Of a stretch of 64,000 nucleotides of DNA, positions 21,149 to 32,269 are shown piece by piece; positions within the stretch are counted from its first letter, which is position 1, and every line of letters begins with the position of its first letter. The notes beneath the pieces were generated by a model. It saw only the letters and a list, made by a program, of their open reading frames with translations, did no database searches and was not told where the DNA came from. Made by a program: the position numbers and the translations under genes. This stretch comes from Protopterus annectens (taxonomy: Eukaryota; Chordata; Ceratodontiformes; Protopteridae), in assembly GCF_019279795.1 (NCBI RefSeq), contig NC_056748.1, positions 605,231,136 to 605,295,135 of the forward strand, in the 5' to 3' direction.

Positions 21149-23308
21149 ATGTCTAAAGAGCAGAAAGAACATAAACCCTCCGGGTTTAAGAAGTGTATGA
21201 AATGTGGCTACAAAATGTCCATTACAGATGGGCATTCCATCTGTGTTTATTGTCTTGGTGCTATTCACCTGCAAGAGTCCTGCAGTTTTTGCCACGTTTT
21301 TAGCCCTAGGGTACTGCAGGAAAGAAAAAATAAGCTGATTTTGAAGGGCCTGATTAAGCTCTCCTTTGAGGAGGGCTTAGATTTTTCTTCGTCTTCTAGT
21401 GCTAAGTCTAAGCCTTCTAAGGCCAAGAAAAGATCTCCGGCTCCGTCTGCCTCTTCTGAGACGCCGGAGAAGGTTTCAAAAGTGGATACTTCCTCCTCGG
21501 CTCCATTGTCCTCGGGGCCGCAGGAGAAGGTTTCGGAGATGGATACTACCTCCTCGGCTCCATTGTCCTCGGGGCCGCAGGAGGTATCTGTTATACTGGA
21601 GTCAACCTCGGCTCCGATATTATTGGAGCCTATTCATAACCGGTCACCCAGTGTCAGGCATGAGTCTCCAGGTAGGAGATCCCGATCTCCTTCTATTTCT
21701 TCCAAATCCTGTAGGCTGTCTGATTTGGATGTGGATAGGGTGGTCCAGAGGCTCCTGCAGTTGCCGGTGTTAGCAAAACTGTTTTCGGCTCCGACCCAGT
21801 CGGCTCCGGAGCCAGTCCCTATCCTGGTACCGATGATTCCTCCTCCGAGCAGCCATGTGTCATCGGAGCCAGAGTGCTCCACGCCAAGTGATGTTCTCGT
21901 GTCGGCTCCGATACCCCATGTGAGTTTATCGGAGCCAGCGTCGGCTCCAACCATGTCAGTTCCGTCCTCTGGTTTCGGTACTCGGGTTTCCTCAGTCGGA
22001 CCCGAGGGGGATACATCGGGACTCCTGTCGGTTCCGAGCCTCCCTCTCGGTGCATCGGCTTGGGGAATCTCGACTCCGGTCGTGGTCTCGGAGACGGGTC
22101 GGTCCTCGGATTCAGGGGGACCTGCCTTCGAGGCCATGAGGAGCGCACTGGCCAGATCGTCAGTTACATCACCTGGATCGGTCACTCCGTCCCCCTACTC
22201 CTCGGCTAGAGCCTCTGACGCCCCCCTATCCGTGGATGGCAGAGCCCAAAGGTCTGAGGATACCCCCTTGAGCGGTCCCCTACTTTCTGAGGGCCCCTCA
22301 GAGTCGGTGCCTGAGGAGCCCCCTAGAAAGAAGTTGTGCAAGAGGAAGCACATAGACTCCCAGGACGAGTCCCTCACTTCCGATACAGACCTCGAGGAGT
22401 CAGAGGGGTCTCCCAAGTCGTCCTCCGATGACGTCTCTTTCTCCGACATCCTGGAGATTTTGAGGCAGAGAGGCGACTGGCCTTCCAAGACCCCCTCTGA
22501 GGAGGAGTCGGTATTCCTCAAGGCTTTCGGAGCTCAACCCTCTGTCTCCTGGGTGTCTCCACCCTTTAACGAACTCCTGGATTTGATTTGTCGAAGGGTG
22601 TGGGAGAACCCTGATTCAGTGGAACCGGTGCCCAGACGTCCAAATATAAGTTCCTTTCTGCTCCCTCGGAGAAAGAGTTTCTGACCAAAGGGGTTTCAGT
22701 AGATGCCTTGGTGGTGGCGGCAGCCACTCAGCAGGAAGTTGCAGAGGCTTCTTCTTCCGTCCATCCTCCTAACAAGGAGTCCAGGAGTATGGACCGGTAC
22801 GGGAAGCATACCCTGTCTTCGGTGACCTTTTAACTTGCAGTCACTGAATTACCTCTGTCATTTCACTCGGCTCCAAAGAGATCTCCTTAAGGAGCTAGGA
22901 GATACTCTGACAGGTAACATGCCTGAGGCGGTAGCACAGACTGTTAACGCCCAGTTGTCTACCCTTGGTTCCATTGTCAACTCGTCCATGAGGCTCATAT
23001 CTTATGCAGCCAAAGAGGCGAGTAGGGCAGCTAGCTCAGGTGTAGCTCTCAGAAGGCAGGCCTGGATGCACCTGTGTCATTTCACGGAGGCCTTTAAGTC
23101 TTCCTTCACTGACGCCCCTTTTGATGGATCCTCTCTCTTCAGGACAAAAGTGAATGACACCCACACCAGATGCGAACAGCAGGGAAAGACCCTATATGCC
23201 GTAGGGGCCCATTTCTCTCTCCTTTCTAGGCCTTACCCCAAGGCTCAGAGAGGAGGGAAAATGTGGTTCAAAAAGTCTCAGAGGTCCTTCCCTGCAGCTC
23301 AAGGTTAG
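21149..23308 (+). pseudogene. DIRS-A gag
   Basis: The best start is the ATG at 21149. An upstream in-frame ATG at 21086 adds residues with no counterpart in other copies. Residues 17-48 or so hold a Cys/His module (CMKCG, DGHSICVYCLG, H, CSFC) shared by all DIRS Gags here. The middle is Ser/Ala/Pro-rich with repeated CpG-rich TCGGCTCC codons and a 57-bp tandem duplication. An acidic patch (TDTDLEESEGSPKS) and a conserved C-terminal domain (VSFSDILEIL..., SVSWVSPPFNELLDLI) follow. The first frame ends at 22684 after a frameshift near 22640; the C-terminal part continues at 22835-23308 (RLQRDLLKELGDT, TSSFTDAPFDGSSLF). Gag would form the particle binding element RNA. Confidence 0.75.
21467..21580 (+). 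repeat. 57-bp tandem duplication in DIRS-A gag
   Basis: Two units (21467-21523 and 21524-21580) encode EKVSKVDTSSSAPLSSGPQ and EKVSEMDTTSSAPLSSGPQ. The period of 19 codons keeps the frame. B and E do not show it, so it arose in this copy or its sublineage. Confidence 0.8.
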
Positions 23309-23309
23309 T

Positions 23310-24503
23310 CCCCCTCCAGAGGCAGAGGAAGGGGGAATTATTCTGGAAGATGCCGTCCTAGAGGCAGAGGAGGCCCCCGCAACTCGGGAGACCACGATTC
23401 CTTTCGCGGATCTTCCTTTCAGCGTTCCTGAGGCGTTGCCTGACTGTGCTGTTCCGGAGCCAGTCGGGGGGCGAATTTCGTTGCACCTGGAAGCCTGGGA
23501 AAGCATCACCCAGGATGGTTGGGTGTTTCGAATAGTTACTGGAGGTTACACTATCCCCTTTTTATCAACACCTCCTCCAGTCAGAAGAATCCCGGACATC
23601 CCACCCAGTCAATGGGATCAAGCAGCACTAGAAGTTGCAAAGCTGCTAGAAAAAAAGAGTCATCCAACCAGTCCCCTCAGACCATATCGGATCAGGAACT
23701 TAATCAAGACTCTTTTTGCTGCCGAAAAGAACAGGGGACCTGAGACCCATTCTGGATCTCAGTTGACTGAATCACTATGTTCTGAAGTCCAAGTTCCGAA
23801 TGGTCACGCTTCAGTCCATTTTTCCATTGCTGGAAAAAGGAGTATGGATGTGCTCCATCGATCTCAAGGATGCCTACTACCACATCAAAATGGACAAGGC
23901 ATCCAGGAGTCATGCTTCCCGCTAGGAGTCAGTCACTTCCAGTTTCATGCCCTGCCCTTTGGTCTCACCACAGCCCCCAGGCTGTTTACCAAGTGTTTGG
24001 CAGTGGTGACAGCTCACCTGAGACGTCAGGGATTCCAGGTGTTTCCGTATCTGGACAACTGGCTTCTCACCACCCCCACCAGGCATCTGTTCGTTCAAGC
24101 CAGGGAGACTACCATTGCACTTAGTCAACAACTAGGAATTACTTTGAACTGGGAAAAGTCTGCCTTGCTGCCCTCACAGCGTGTTGTTTTTATAGGCGCA
24201 AAGCTAGACTCTATTCATATGCGGGCCTTTCTGCCACAAGAGAGAATAAGAGTGCTGCAGTCTCAGATCCACGCACTGTTGCCCCTCAAAATAGTTCAAG
24301 CCAGGTTAGTTCTCCAGCGTTTGGGTTCCATGGCCGCCACCATCATGCTGGTGCCTCTGGCCAGGTTACACATGAGGATCCTACAATGGCTCCTTTCGGT
24401 CCAATGGTCATTTCATAAACTTCCTCTTTCCCACTTGATACTTCTCATAGAACGGTGCAAACAGGACCTCCGCTGGTGGCTACGTTCCGCCAATCTGGAC
24501 TAA
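23310..24503 (+). pseudogene. DIRS-A reverse transcriptase, catalytic Asp changed
   Basis: The region begins ESITQDGWVFRIVTGGYTIP and continues through the fingers in a shifted frame (VIQPVPSDHIGSG, TGDLRPILDLS, CSIDLKDAYYHIKMD). It returns to the first frame at about 23930 for FHALPFGLTTAPRLFTKCL and the active-site box. The shift begins at the A-run near 23650. The active-site box reads FPYLDNWLL rather than YLDDWLL as in B and E, so the second metal-binding aspartate is lost. The frame ends at 24503, just before RNase H. The enzyme would copy element RNA to cDNA; this copy is inactive. Confidence 0.8.
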
Positions 24504-24512
24504 GGGAGGAGC

Positions 24513-25178
24513 TTGATTCCTATGTCTCCAGTGGCCACGGTGACCACGGACGCCTCCCAGATGGAGTGGGGGGGGCATTATCTTGGCAGGACGGTCCAAG
24601 GCATGTGGCAAGATCACGAGGTACACCTGCACATCAGTGTTCTTGAGATGAGAGTGGTGTTTCTAGCATTGCAAGCACTCCAAAACTCTCTACCTCTGGG
24701 AACGATTGCAATTCACTTGGACAGCATGTCCGTAGTGTGGTACCTGAACAAGCAAGGGGGAACCAAGTCTTATCCCCTCTGCAGAGAGGCCATGCGAGTG
24801 TGGCATTGGGCAGTATCTTCCCAACGGTTTCTAGTGGCAACGCACATTCCGGGAAAGTCCAATGTGATAGCGGACAGGCTGAGCAGAGCTATTCTGATGT
24901 CTTACGAGTGGTCCCTGAACAACCGAGTGGCGGTTCAAATTTTCAACAGGTGGGGTCAGCCTTGCTGCGATCTCTTCGCCAGTCCCCTCAATGCCAAATG
25001 CAGCGAGTACTTCACACTGATCCCCCCACAAGGGGAGCCACCCAGGGATGCTCTAGCCCACGATTGGTCCCCCGGTCTGGTCTACCCTTTCCCTCCGTTT
25101 CCTCTGTTACTAAGAGTGATTCAGAAAGCCATATCCTTGGGAAGCAGGATGATTCTTATTGCTCCACACTGGCCTTGA
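24513..25178 (+). CDS. DIRS-A RNase H and methyltransferase-like domain
   Basis: A 221-codon frame in the same register as the RT, separated by one stop. RNase H motifs: TTDASQMEWGG (first Asp), ISVLEMRVV (Glu), IHLDSMSVVWYLNKQGG (Asp, LDS where other copies have TDN) and ADRLSRA (last Asp). The following segment (WGQPCCDLFASPLNAK..., DALAHDWSPGL..., MILIAPHWP) is the region usually called a Dam-like methyltransferase domain in DIRS elements. Frame stops at TGA 25176-25178, where B has CGA (Arg) and reads on. G-run length (8) keeps RNase H in frame here, unlike B and E. Confidence 0.75.
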   Translation: MIPMSPVATVTTDASQMEWGGHYLGRTVQGMWQDHEVHLHISVLEMRVVFLALQALQNSLPLGTIAIHLDSMSVVWYLNKQGGTKSYPLCREAMRVWHWAVSSQRFLVATHIPGKSNVIADRLSRAILMSYEWSLNNRVAVQIFNRWGQPCCDLFASPLNAKCSEYFTLIPPQGEPPRDALAHDWSPGLVYPFPPFPLLLRVIQKAISLGSRMILIAPHWP

Positions 25179-25183
25179 CAAGT

Positions 25184-26356
25184 ATGGTTCCCCTTTCTTC
25201 AGCAGTACGCAGTGGACGGTCCTTGGACTCTGGACCCAGTGCCAGACCTCCTGATTCACATGTCAGGACAACTTCATCCATCCCTGCGAACCCTCAGGTT
25301 GACAGCCTGGCTGCTCCACTTCCATCACTAGTTAGACGACATTCCTTTTCACCTGAGGTGGTACACATCTTGTCTTCGTCTCATAAGTCTTCCACCAGAA
25401 AGATTTATTCCAGCAAATGGAAGAGATTCTCCATTTGGGCTCAGGCCCAAGGTTTGGACCCCTTCACAGCCCCAATTCCGTCGGTCTTAGATTTTTTAGC
25501 CATGCTTTTCCATCAGGGCTCTGCACCCGCCACCATTAAGGTGCAGTTGGCTGCAATTTCCAATTTTTACACATCTTACGAGCCCTCTCTTATGGGCCAT
25601 AAACCCTGTAAGGCCTTCTTGAAAGGCACTTGGTTACTTCACCCTCCTGTTTCAGAACCTGTCATGCCATGGGATCTAAACCTTGTGCTACAAGCCATCA
25701 CTTTACCGCCCTTTGAACTGGCTGCCACCTGTGAATTTAAATTCTTGTCTTGGAAGACGGCGTTTCTAATAGCCATTACATCGGCCAGAAGAGTATCAGA
25801 ACTTCAAGCTCTGTCCATTAAACCTCCGTATTTGACCTTTCATAAGGACAGAGTTTCCCTGAGACTTAACCCGTCCTTCCTTCCAAAGGTGTCATCCACT
25901 GTTAATCTCCATCAATCTGTTGAGTTATCAGTGTTCTTTCCAAACTTTTCCAATAAAGCAGAGTTCAGATTCTATCAGTTGAATGTGCACAGACAACTGG
26001 GGTTCTATTTACACAGGGCTAAGCATGTTAGGAAGTCTGATCAGCTGTTTGTGTCCTTCTCAGAGAACAGAGCAGGTTGTCCTTTCTCCAAGTGCATAAT
26101 TTCTAAATGGATCAAAGATTGTATTTCCTTCATCTACTCGTCAGCAGGCAGAAATTTACCTTTTCCCATCAAATCTCACTCTACCAGGGCAATGTCTACA
26201 TCAATAGCTTACCATGCCAGGCTTTCATTGGATGATATTTGTGCTGTGGCCACCTGGGCCTCTCCTCACACCTTTATTACTCATTACAAGCTGGACGTGG
26301 CTTCTAGGGGCTGGGCTTCCTTTGCTTCCACGGTTCTCAGGAGTATCTTTCTATGA
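25184..26356 (+). CDS. DIRS-A tyrosine recombinase
   Basis: 390 codons from the ATG at 25184, six bases after the preceding stop and in a different frame. The frame is open further upstream, but that part is a shadow of RNase H. The N-terminal SAM-like half has HKSSTRKIYSSKWKRFSIW. The catalytic half has TSARRVSELQAL (Arg), HKDRVSLRLNPSFLPKV, HSTRAMSTS (His-x-x-Arg), and HTFITHYKLD with the terminal His and candidate nucleophile Tyr. All expected catalytic positions are present and there is no stop. YR enzymes insert circular DIRS cDNA without target duplication. This may encode a functional protein. Confidence 0.85.
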   Translation: MVPLSSAVRSGRSLDSGPSARPPDSHVRTTSSIPANPQVDSLAAPLPSLVRRHSFSPEVVHILSSSHKSSTRKIYSSKWKRFSIWAQAQGLDPFTAPIPSVLDFLAMLFHQGSAPATIKVQLAAISNFYTSYEPSLMGHKPCKAFLKGTWLLHPPVSEPVMPWDLNLVLQAITLPPFELAATCEFKFLSWKTAFLIAITSARRVSELQALSIKPPYLTFHKDRVSLRLNPSFLPKVSSTVNLHQSVELSVFFPNFSNKAEFRFYQLNVHRQLGFYLHRAKHVRKSDQLFVSFSENRAGCPFSKCIISKWIKDCISFIYSSAGRNLPFPIKSHSTRAMSTSIAYHARLSLDDICAVATWASPHTFITHYKLDVASRGWASFASTVLRSIFL

Positions 26357-26385
26357 GCCTCCCATGATAGAGGTGCTGGGGACGC

Positions 26386-26431
26386 TGTCCCGTGAGTAAA
26401 GAATGTAGGCGAGATAGGACCACATAACATC
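26386..26431 (+). repeat. DIRS-A ICR, left half
   Basis: GTGAGTAAAGAATGTAGGCG and CACATAACAT here are the reverse complement of the DIRS-A left end (20597-20640). The sequence stops where DIRS-B begins. The other half of the ICR is at 32454-32520. Confidence 0.8.
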
Positions 26432-26433
26432 AG

Positions 26434-26590
26434 ATATGAAGTAGTTACTTCATTTGATCTGCAACCTGTGGGTGTCGGATCTGACCTTGGATCCGATCCG
26501 GCAGCTTTCCAAGCTACAAGATCCGAGCTCCTAGCTCCTCCCCCCTACCCATAATCCCCTACTACCATCCACATTACCTCAGATCGTTTT
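26434..26590 (+). repeat. DIRS-B left inverted terminal repeat
   Basis: It starts TATGAAGTAGTTACTTCATT and includes GTGTCGGATCTGACC and CCCATAATCCCCTACTA. The inverted partner is at 32270-32450. DIRS-E begins with a related but diverged copy at 58274. Confidence 0.8.
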
Positions 26591-26802
26591 TTGATGCATC
26601 TGAAGAAGATTCCCTGTGAAGAGCTCCTGGCTGGGTGAGATCATTGCTGGTTTTAAACCAACTTTTTTCAATCAAAGTTGTCGTTGTGTGTATTAGTCCC
26701 TTTTTCTGCTTCTTGTGCTAGTTTTTGGTCCCTTTTCTGTTAAATTAATTACTAGCTTATCTTCACTCCCCTCCCCCTCCTAGTGTTTGGGTGTGTGTGT
26801 GA

Positions 26803-29111
26803 ATGATGTCTGAAGGGCCTAAAGCCGTTTTTTCTAAATGTACTGAGTGTGGCCGCAAGCTTTCTCCAGCTGATGGCCACACTCAGTGCGTTTTGTGCCT
26901 GGGGGCAACCCATTTGTCAGAGGCCTGCCAGAACTGCATGGCCTTTAACCCCCAGGCACTTCCGGATAGGAAGAACAAGCTGATCCTGGTGGGAAAGCTC
27001 CCCCAGGAGTCAGCTTCTTCTTCCTCTCCCGTTCGGGCTCCAGCTGCTTCAGCAGCTTCGGCACCGTCTACCCCCTTAGCTCTAGCCGGGAATCAACCTC
27101 CCTCATCGGGTTTGAGCTCTGGGGAAACTAGTGCCTCTTCCCTTAGAGAGAAGAGGCACAAGGATAAGGAAGGACATAAGTCCCACAAAAGGCGGGCCGA
27201 ATCTCATCCTTCGGCTCCGCCAGCGAAACTGCTTAAGTCTCCCTCGAGGGTCTCCGGATCCCCCTCCTCTCGGCACCGTTCGCCCTGTTTTTCGCCGGAG
27301 GAGGAGGATAGGTCTCCCTCGAGATTTTCGAGGCGGCCCTCCCGGCCCGCCTCTACTACTTCATCCAGGTCGACCCGAAGCATCTCTGAAGCGGATATAG
27401 ATTGGATGATGCGTCTGTTCTTACAGACCCAAATGCAGATGGGGATGCTCTTGCCTCCTCCCCCCCCTCTGGGGGGGGGGGAGTGCAGCCCCCATATTTG
27501 CCCCAATCACTCTTTCTCCGACTCGTTTTCGGGTCTCGGAGTCATCGGATCCAGGCCCTTTTGGACCTGGGGAATTGTCGGCGCCGATAGCTGTGGTCCC
27601 TTTGACGCCGACTATACCTTCGAGCTTGTCGGACCCGAGCTCTCGGGGCCAAGGGCTGAGCGTCGGATCCGAGGGAGTTGCTGTGTCTTCGGCGCTGTTG
27701 GCGTCGGAGCACACCTCTGCCTCTGCGCCGACTGCATCGGCTCTGACCTCGATCCCTTCCTTGGATCCGAGGAGATTGCTCTCAGAGGCTGGCGAGAGTG
27801 ACTCTCCTTTGGCTTTTGAGGTAGTGGAGAGGGTACTGTCGAGGTCCTCCAGATCCCCGACCCGGGCTTCGGATCCACCCGTACCCCCACTGTATGAGGG
27901 TCTGTCTTCCATCATCCGTCCATCGGGACAGCCTGCCCAACCCCTCCAGCTAGTTCCCATGGAGGAACAACAACCTGTGGATGAGCCCTTTTCCCACAGT
28001 CCCACCGAGGAGGTCCCTCGGAAACATCGGTGCAAAAGGAGGCACCTGGACTCCCCCGAGTCCGTTACCACAGACACAGACTTAGATGATACGGAGGGTT
28101 CCCCAAGGTCACCCCCTGAAGATGTCTCATTTGGAGACATCATGAAAATGTTGCGTATCAGAGGGGGGTGGTCAGCCCAAAAGCCCTCCCTTGATGAGTC
28201 CGTGTTCCTGGAGGCCTTTAAGGCAGGCCCATCTACCTCATGGGTATCCCCTCCGGCCGACCCCCTGGTGGACTTAATTACCACCAGGGCTTGGAAGGAG
28301 CCCGACACCGTGGAGCCAATGCCTAGGCACCCCGATAAAGTCCTCAGCCCACCCACAGATAGACCGTCTTGGGCCAAAGGAACCCCCATTGATGCTATGT
28401 TGGTGGCGGCGGCCACCAAGAAAGAACTTATGCAGGAGATTTCTTCGGTTCACCTGCCGGATAAGGAATCTCGAGAGCTTGACCGGATTGGGAAGCGGAT
28501 GTTTGCTTCAGCGACCTTTTCCATAAGGGCGCTGAACTATATGGCACATACGATTAGGCTACAGCGAGACTTGATTAAAGAATACGCTGCAGCCCCCCCG
28601 GAGTCCATGTTGGTCCCAAACAAAAAGGTTTTTAAGACTCGAATGGCCACTCTAAAATCCATCTCCAATACATCTATGCGGCTTCTCTCCCTTGCAACGG
28701 AGGGAGCCGCTAGAGCTAGCGGAGCCGGGGTCGTCTTGCGACGTCTCTCCTGGCTCCGTCTGTGCGACTTCCACAGATCTCTTCAAGGCGTCCTTCACGA
28801 ACGCCCCTTTTGACAGTTCTGCCTTGTTTGCCAAAACTGTTTGCGACACGCTGGTCCAAAGCGAAAAGGACAGGAAGACGCTGTCTGCCGTTGGAGTCCG
28901 CTTCTCTAATCCCCAAAGATCCTTCTCCAGGAATCAGAGGGGACAAAAGAAGTTGTGGTTCCGTAAGTCTCAGCAGTCCCATCCTGCTGCTGACCACTCG
29001 TCCTCTAGAGGCAGAGGAGGACAAGGTGGATGCCGGCCCAGCGGCAGAGGGGGGGCGCGGAATTTCGGGTCTAGAGAACCTTTCTTGGACAGACCCGCGC
29101 AACAGCCCTGA
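26803..29111 (+). pseudogene. DIRS-B gag
   Basis: The start ATG at 26803 (a second at 26806) leads MMSEGPKAVFSKCTECG. The Cys/His module CTECG...DGHTQCVLCLG..H....CQNC lies at residues 12-47. A Ser/Arg-rich stretch (SPSRFSRRPSRPASTTSSRS) follows, then a conserved IDWMMRLFLQTQMQMGMLL. At 27459-27481 a run of 8 C, TCT and 11 G shifts the frame: 26803-27801 is one register and 27575-28813 the next (PLAFEVVERVLSRSS, EDVSFGDIMKMLRIRGGW, STSWVSPPADPLVDLI). A further shift near 28750 leads to the end at 29111 (TNAPFDSSALFAKTV, RKSQQSHPAA, then glycine/arginine-rich). The C-terminus overlaps the RT frame. Confidence 0.75.
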
Positions 29112-31013
29112 GGGCTTGCCCGACTGTCCCTCTCTGGAAGCAGTCAGGGGGCGGTTGTCGGAGCACCTGTCAAACTGGGAGTCCCTTACAACAGATCAAT
29201 GGGTGCTCCGGATCATATCCAGAGGTTACTCCATTCCATTCATAAACCTTCCCCCCAAACCCAGACGTCTCCCCAATGTCCCACCCGATCAGAGGGAGGC
29301 AGCGGCTTTGGAGATTTCAAGGCTGCTAAGAAAAAGAGCCATCCAGCCCGTCCCCCCAGATCAGTCCGGATTGGGTTATTACTCCAGGTTCTTTTTGGTG
29401 CCAAAGAAAATGGGGGACCTCAGACCCATCTTAGACCTTTCCGCCCTGAACCTGTTCATACCCAAGGAAAAGTTCCGGATGGTCACTCTCCAATCAATTC
29501 TCCCCCTTCTGCGGGAGAATGACTGGATGTGCTCGTTAGACCTCAAGGATGCGTATTACCACATATTAATGGACAGACGATCCAGGAGGTTCCTCCGCTT
29601 CCGGCTCGGAGCCAGTCATTATCAATTCAGGGTTCTTCCATTCGGCCTCACCTCAGCCCCCAGAGTGTTCACCAAGGTCATGGCAGTGGTTGCAGCCCAC
29701 CTGAGACTCCAGGGCATTCAGGTCTTCCCTTACCTAGATGACTGGCTCCTCACCACAACCAACAGGCATCATCTCTGTGTGGCGAGAGATTATGCTCTGT
29801 CTCTGGCCCACAACCTATGCATCTCAGTGAACGAGCAGAAATCCTGCCTGTGCCCCGCTCAAGCCCTAGAATTCATAGGGGCCAGGTTAGATACACGAAT
29901 CTCCAGAGTTGTTCTAACGTCAGTCAGGCTGAACAGCTTGTCGTTTCAGGTGTTAGCCCTTCTTCGGAGCCCTGCTCCTCCGGCGGAGTTTGTCCTGAGG
30001 GCACTGGGGTCTATGTCAGCAGCGATCGGTCTCTCTCTTCATGCCCGTCTGTGAATGCGCATATTACAATGGACCCTTCAAGTCCAATGGTCCCTGTCGA
30101 TCCACCCATTATGCATGCCAATACCCCTGAGCAGGGTGTGCAGGGACTCCCTTCTGTGGTGGTTACAGTCACAGGAACTCAGAGAAGGGAGGCCCTTTGT
30201 GATTCCCCTGGTCGAAGCCACGTTGACCATGGACGCTTCTTGCCTCGGGTGGGGGGGGGGCATTGTTCAGGCAGATCCGTTCAAGACACGTGGACTTCCC
30301 TAGAGACCGCATTGCATATCAACGTCCTAGAGATGAGGGCAGTGCTTTTGGCGTTGCAAGCTCTCCACGTCCTTCTTCCCCTAGAAACTATTGCAATCCA
30401 GACGGACAACATGTCAGTAGTCTGGTATATAAACAAACAAGGAGGGACCAGATCTTATCCCCTGTATTGAGAAGCTATGAGAGTGTGGGAATGGGCGATT
30501 TCCACCAACCGTTTTCTGATAGCAATGCACATTCCGGGACGGTCCAACATATTAGCGGACAAGCTAAGTCGAGTGTTCCTCACTCCATACGAGTGGTCTC
30601 TGAATCCGTCTGTTGTGAAGCATATCTTCCACAAATGGGGTCAGCCTCGCTGCGACCTTTTCGCTTCTCCTTTAAACACAAAATGCAGCGAGTACTTCGC
30701 GATAGTTCCCCCCAGAGGGGAGACCCCCAGAGACCCTCTAGTCCATGCTTGGCCTCCCGGACTCCTTTATGCTTATCCCCCCCTCCCACTTATGATGAAA
30801 TTCATCCAGAAAGCCTTTTGGTTGGGGAGCAGAGTTATCCTCATAGCCCCATTCCGGCCTCGACAGATCTGGTTCCCCTTTCTGCGGTCTCACAGTGTGG
30901 CTCCCCCATGGATTCTGGATCCCAGTCCAGACCTAATCTCGCACCCATCGAGATGCCATACTCCAAACCTGGTCAATCCCAAACTTGCTGCTTGGTTGAT
31001 CCAGTTCCATTAA
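29105..31013 (+). pseudogene. DIRS-B RT, RNase H and methyltransferase-like polyprotein
   Basis: RT is well preserved to 30054: LGYYSRFFLVPKKMGDLRPI, CSLDLKDAYYHILMD, FGLTSAPRVFTKV and FPYLDDWLLTTTN with both catalytic aspartates. A stop at 30052-30054 interrupts HARL/MRILQW. RNase H starts TMDASCLGWGGG, then a 10-base G-run (30250) shifts the frame; it resumes with INVLEMRAVLL and IQTDNMSVVWYINKQGG. A second stop lies at 30468-30470, where CGA became TGA. 30477-31013 carries ADKLSR, CDLFASPLNTK and LIAPFRPRQIW, reading past the stop found in A and E and overlapping the recombinase. Confidence 0.8.
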
Positions 31014-32044
31014 TGGCTAGGACTCCCGGTATCTCATCTCACGTTAAGGCCATTCTGGTGGCGGCTCATAAACCATCTACCAGAAAACTTTACAACAGTA
31101 AATGGAAACGTTTTTCCATCTGGACCAAAGACAAAGAATTGGACCCATTTACTGTCTCTATTCCGACTATTCTGGACTTCCTTTCCCTGCTTTTTAAACA
31201 GGGAACAAGTGCCTCCACAGTCAAGGTGCAGTTGGCAGCCATCTCCCATTTTCACGTGGGGGACAGCATAGGCTCCTTAGCATCTACAAAGTTGTGCAAA
31301 ACCTTCTTAAGAGGCGTTTTTCTTTTGAAACCACCTGTCAAGACTGTGGTTCCCCCGTGGGATCTCACTCTGGTCTTACAAGCCTTAACAAGACCACCTT
31401 TCGAGCCTGCGGCCTCGGTTCCGTTGAAGTTCTTATCTTGGAAAACAGCTTTCTTGGTGGCTATTACTTCAGCCAAGAGGGTTTCAGAATTACAAGCTCT
31501 GTGTATCAAACCTCCGTACCATATCTTTCACAAAGATAGAGTGTCCCTCAGGACTAATCCGTCTTTCTTGCCTAAGGTGGCTACAGAATCAAATAATAAT
31601 CAATCAATAAATCTTCCTGTATTTTTCCCAAATTTTCACAACAAAGGCGAATACACATTGCAAAAATTGGATGTACACAGACAACTGCATTTTTACTTGC
31701 ACAGGACTAGAGAGTTTCGCAAGTCGGACCAGTTGTTTGTTTCTTATGCAAAGTCAGCCATGGGCAAGGCAATTGCTAAAGTGACTGTAGCAAATTGGAT
31801 CTGTCAGTGCATTATGCTGGGATACACTTCATCTGGGAAGCCAGCTCCAGTTGGCGTCCGTGCTCATTCCACAAGATCTGTAGCTACCTCAACAGCCTTT
31901 TGGTCTAGGGTTCCAGTAGACTATATTTGTTCAGCAGCTACCTGGTCCTCATCTCATACGTTCATTTCTCATTACAAACTGGATATGATTTCCAGGAGTA
32001 GGGCTTCTTTTGTCTCCGCTGTGCTTCGGAATATCCTTCCGTAA
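30908..32044 (+). CDS. DIRS-B tyrosine recombinase
   Basis: Taking the ATG at 30908 gives 378 residues; the open frame extends upstream only as a shadow of RNase H, and the true start could differ. Motifs: AHKPSTRKLYNSKWKRFSIW (N-terminal), TSAKRVSELQAL (catalytic Arg), HKDRVSLRTNPSFLPKV, DVHRQLHFYLHRT, HSTRSVATS (His-x-x-Arg), SHTFISHYKLD (His and candidate Tyr), ending SAVLRNILP. No stop or frameshift. Its N-terminal third overlaps the end of the methyltransferase-like frame by about 100 bp. It is the best candidate in the window for an active recombinase. Confidence 0.85.
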   Translation: MDSGSQSRPNLAPIEMPYSKPGQSQTCCLVDPVPLMARTPGISSHVKAILVAAHKPSTRKLYNSKWKRFSIWTKDKELDPFTVSIPTILDFLSLLFKQGTSASTVKVQLAAISHFHVGDSIGSLASTKLCKTFLRGVFLLKPPVKTVVPPWDLTLVLQALTRPPFEPAASVPLKFLSWKTAFLVAITSAKRVSELQALCIKPPYHIFHKDRVSLRTNPSFLPKVATESNNNQSINLPVFFPNFHNKGEYTLQKLDVHRQLHFYLHRTREFRKSDQLFVSYAKSAMGKAIAKVTVANWICQCIMLGYTSSGKPAPVGVRAHSTRSVATSTAFWSRVPVDYICSAATWSSSHTFISHYKLDMISRSRASFVSAVLRNILP

Positions 32045-32075
32045 GGACCACCCAGGTTCTTGTAGGTTAGCTGGG

Positions 32076-32185
32076 GACTCTGTCCCACAGGTTGCAGATC
32101 AAATGAAGTAACTACTTCAGATAAAGAAGTTATGTACTCACCATAACGTTCCATCTGAGTAGATAATTCATTTGTCTGCAACCGA
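32076..32185 (+). repeat. DIRS-B internal complementary region
   Basis: GGTTGCAGATCAAATGAAGT and AACTACTTCA complement the left end. AGAAGTTATGTACTCACCAT and AACGTTCCATCTGAG complement the right end. The two complements are joined at about 32118-32125. In the DIRS model the ICR templates restoration of the ends and circularisation. It lies 30 bp after the recombinase stop. Confidence 0.9.
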
Positions 32186-32269
32186 CCCCCCCCCTGCCAT
32201 CCCCCGAACCTCGGGAATTTTTCTGATCATTCGGAGTTGGTTTCTGTCTCGAGTTGGTGAGGCAAAAAA

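Noticed and set aside
24737..25183. N-terminal extension of the DIRS-A recombinase frame
   Set aside because: This part is the RNase H coding sequence in another frame; other copies have unrelated residues there.
27421..28419. 332-codon minus-strand open frame opposite DIRS-B gag
   Set aside because: It is antisense to CpG-rich, Ser/Ala/Pro-biased gag codons, which leave the reverse frames open by composition. Similar antisense frames lie opposite gag in A and E, with no conserved motif.
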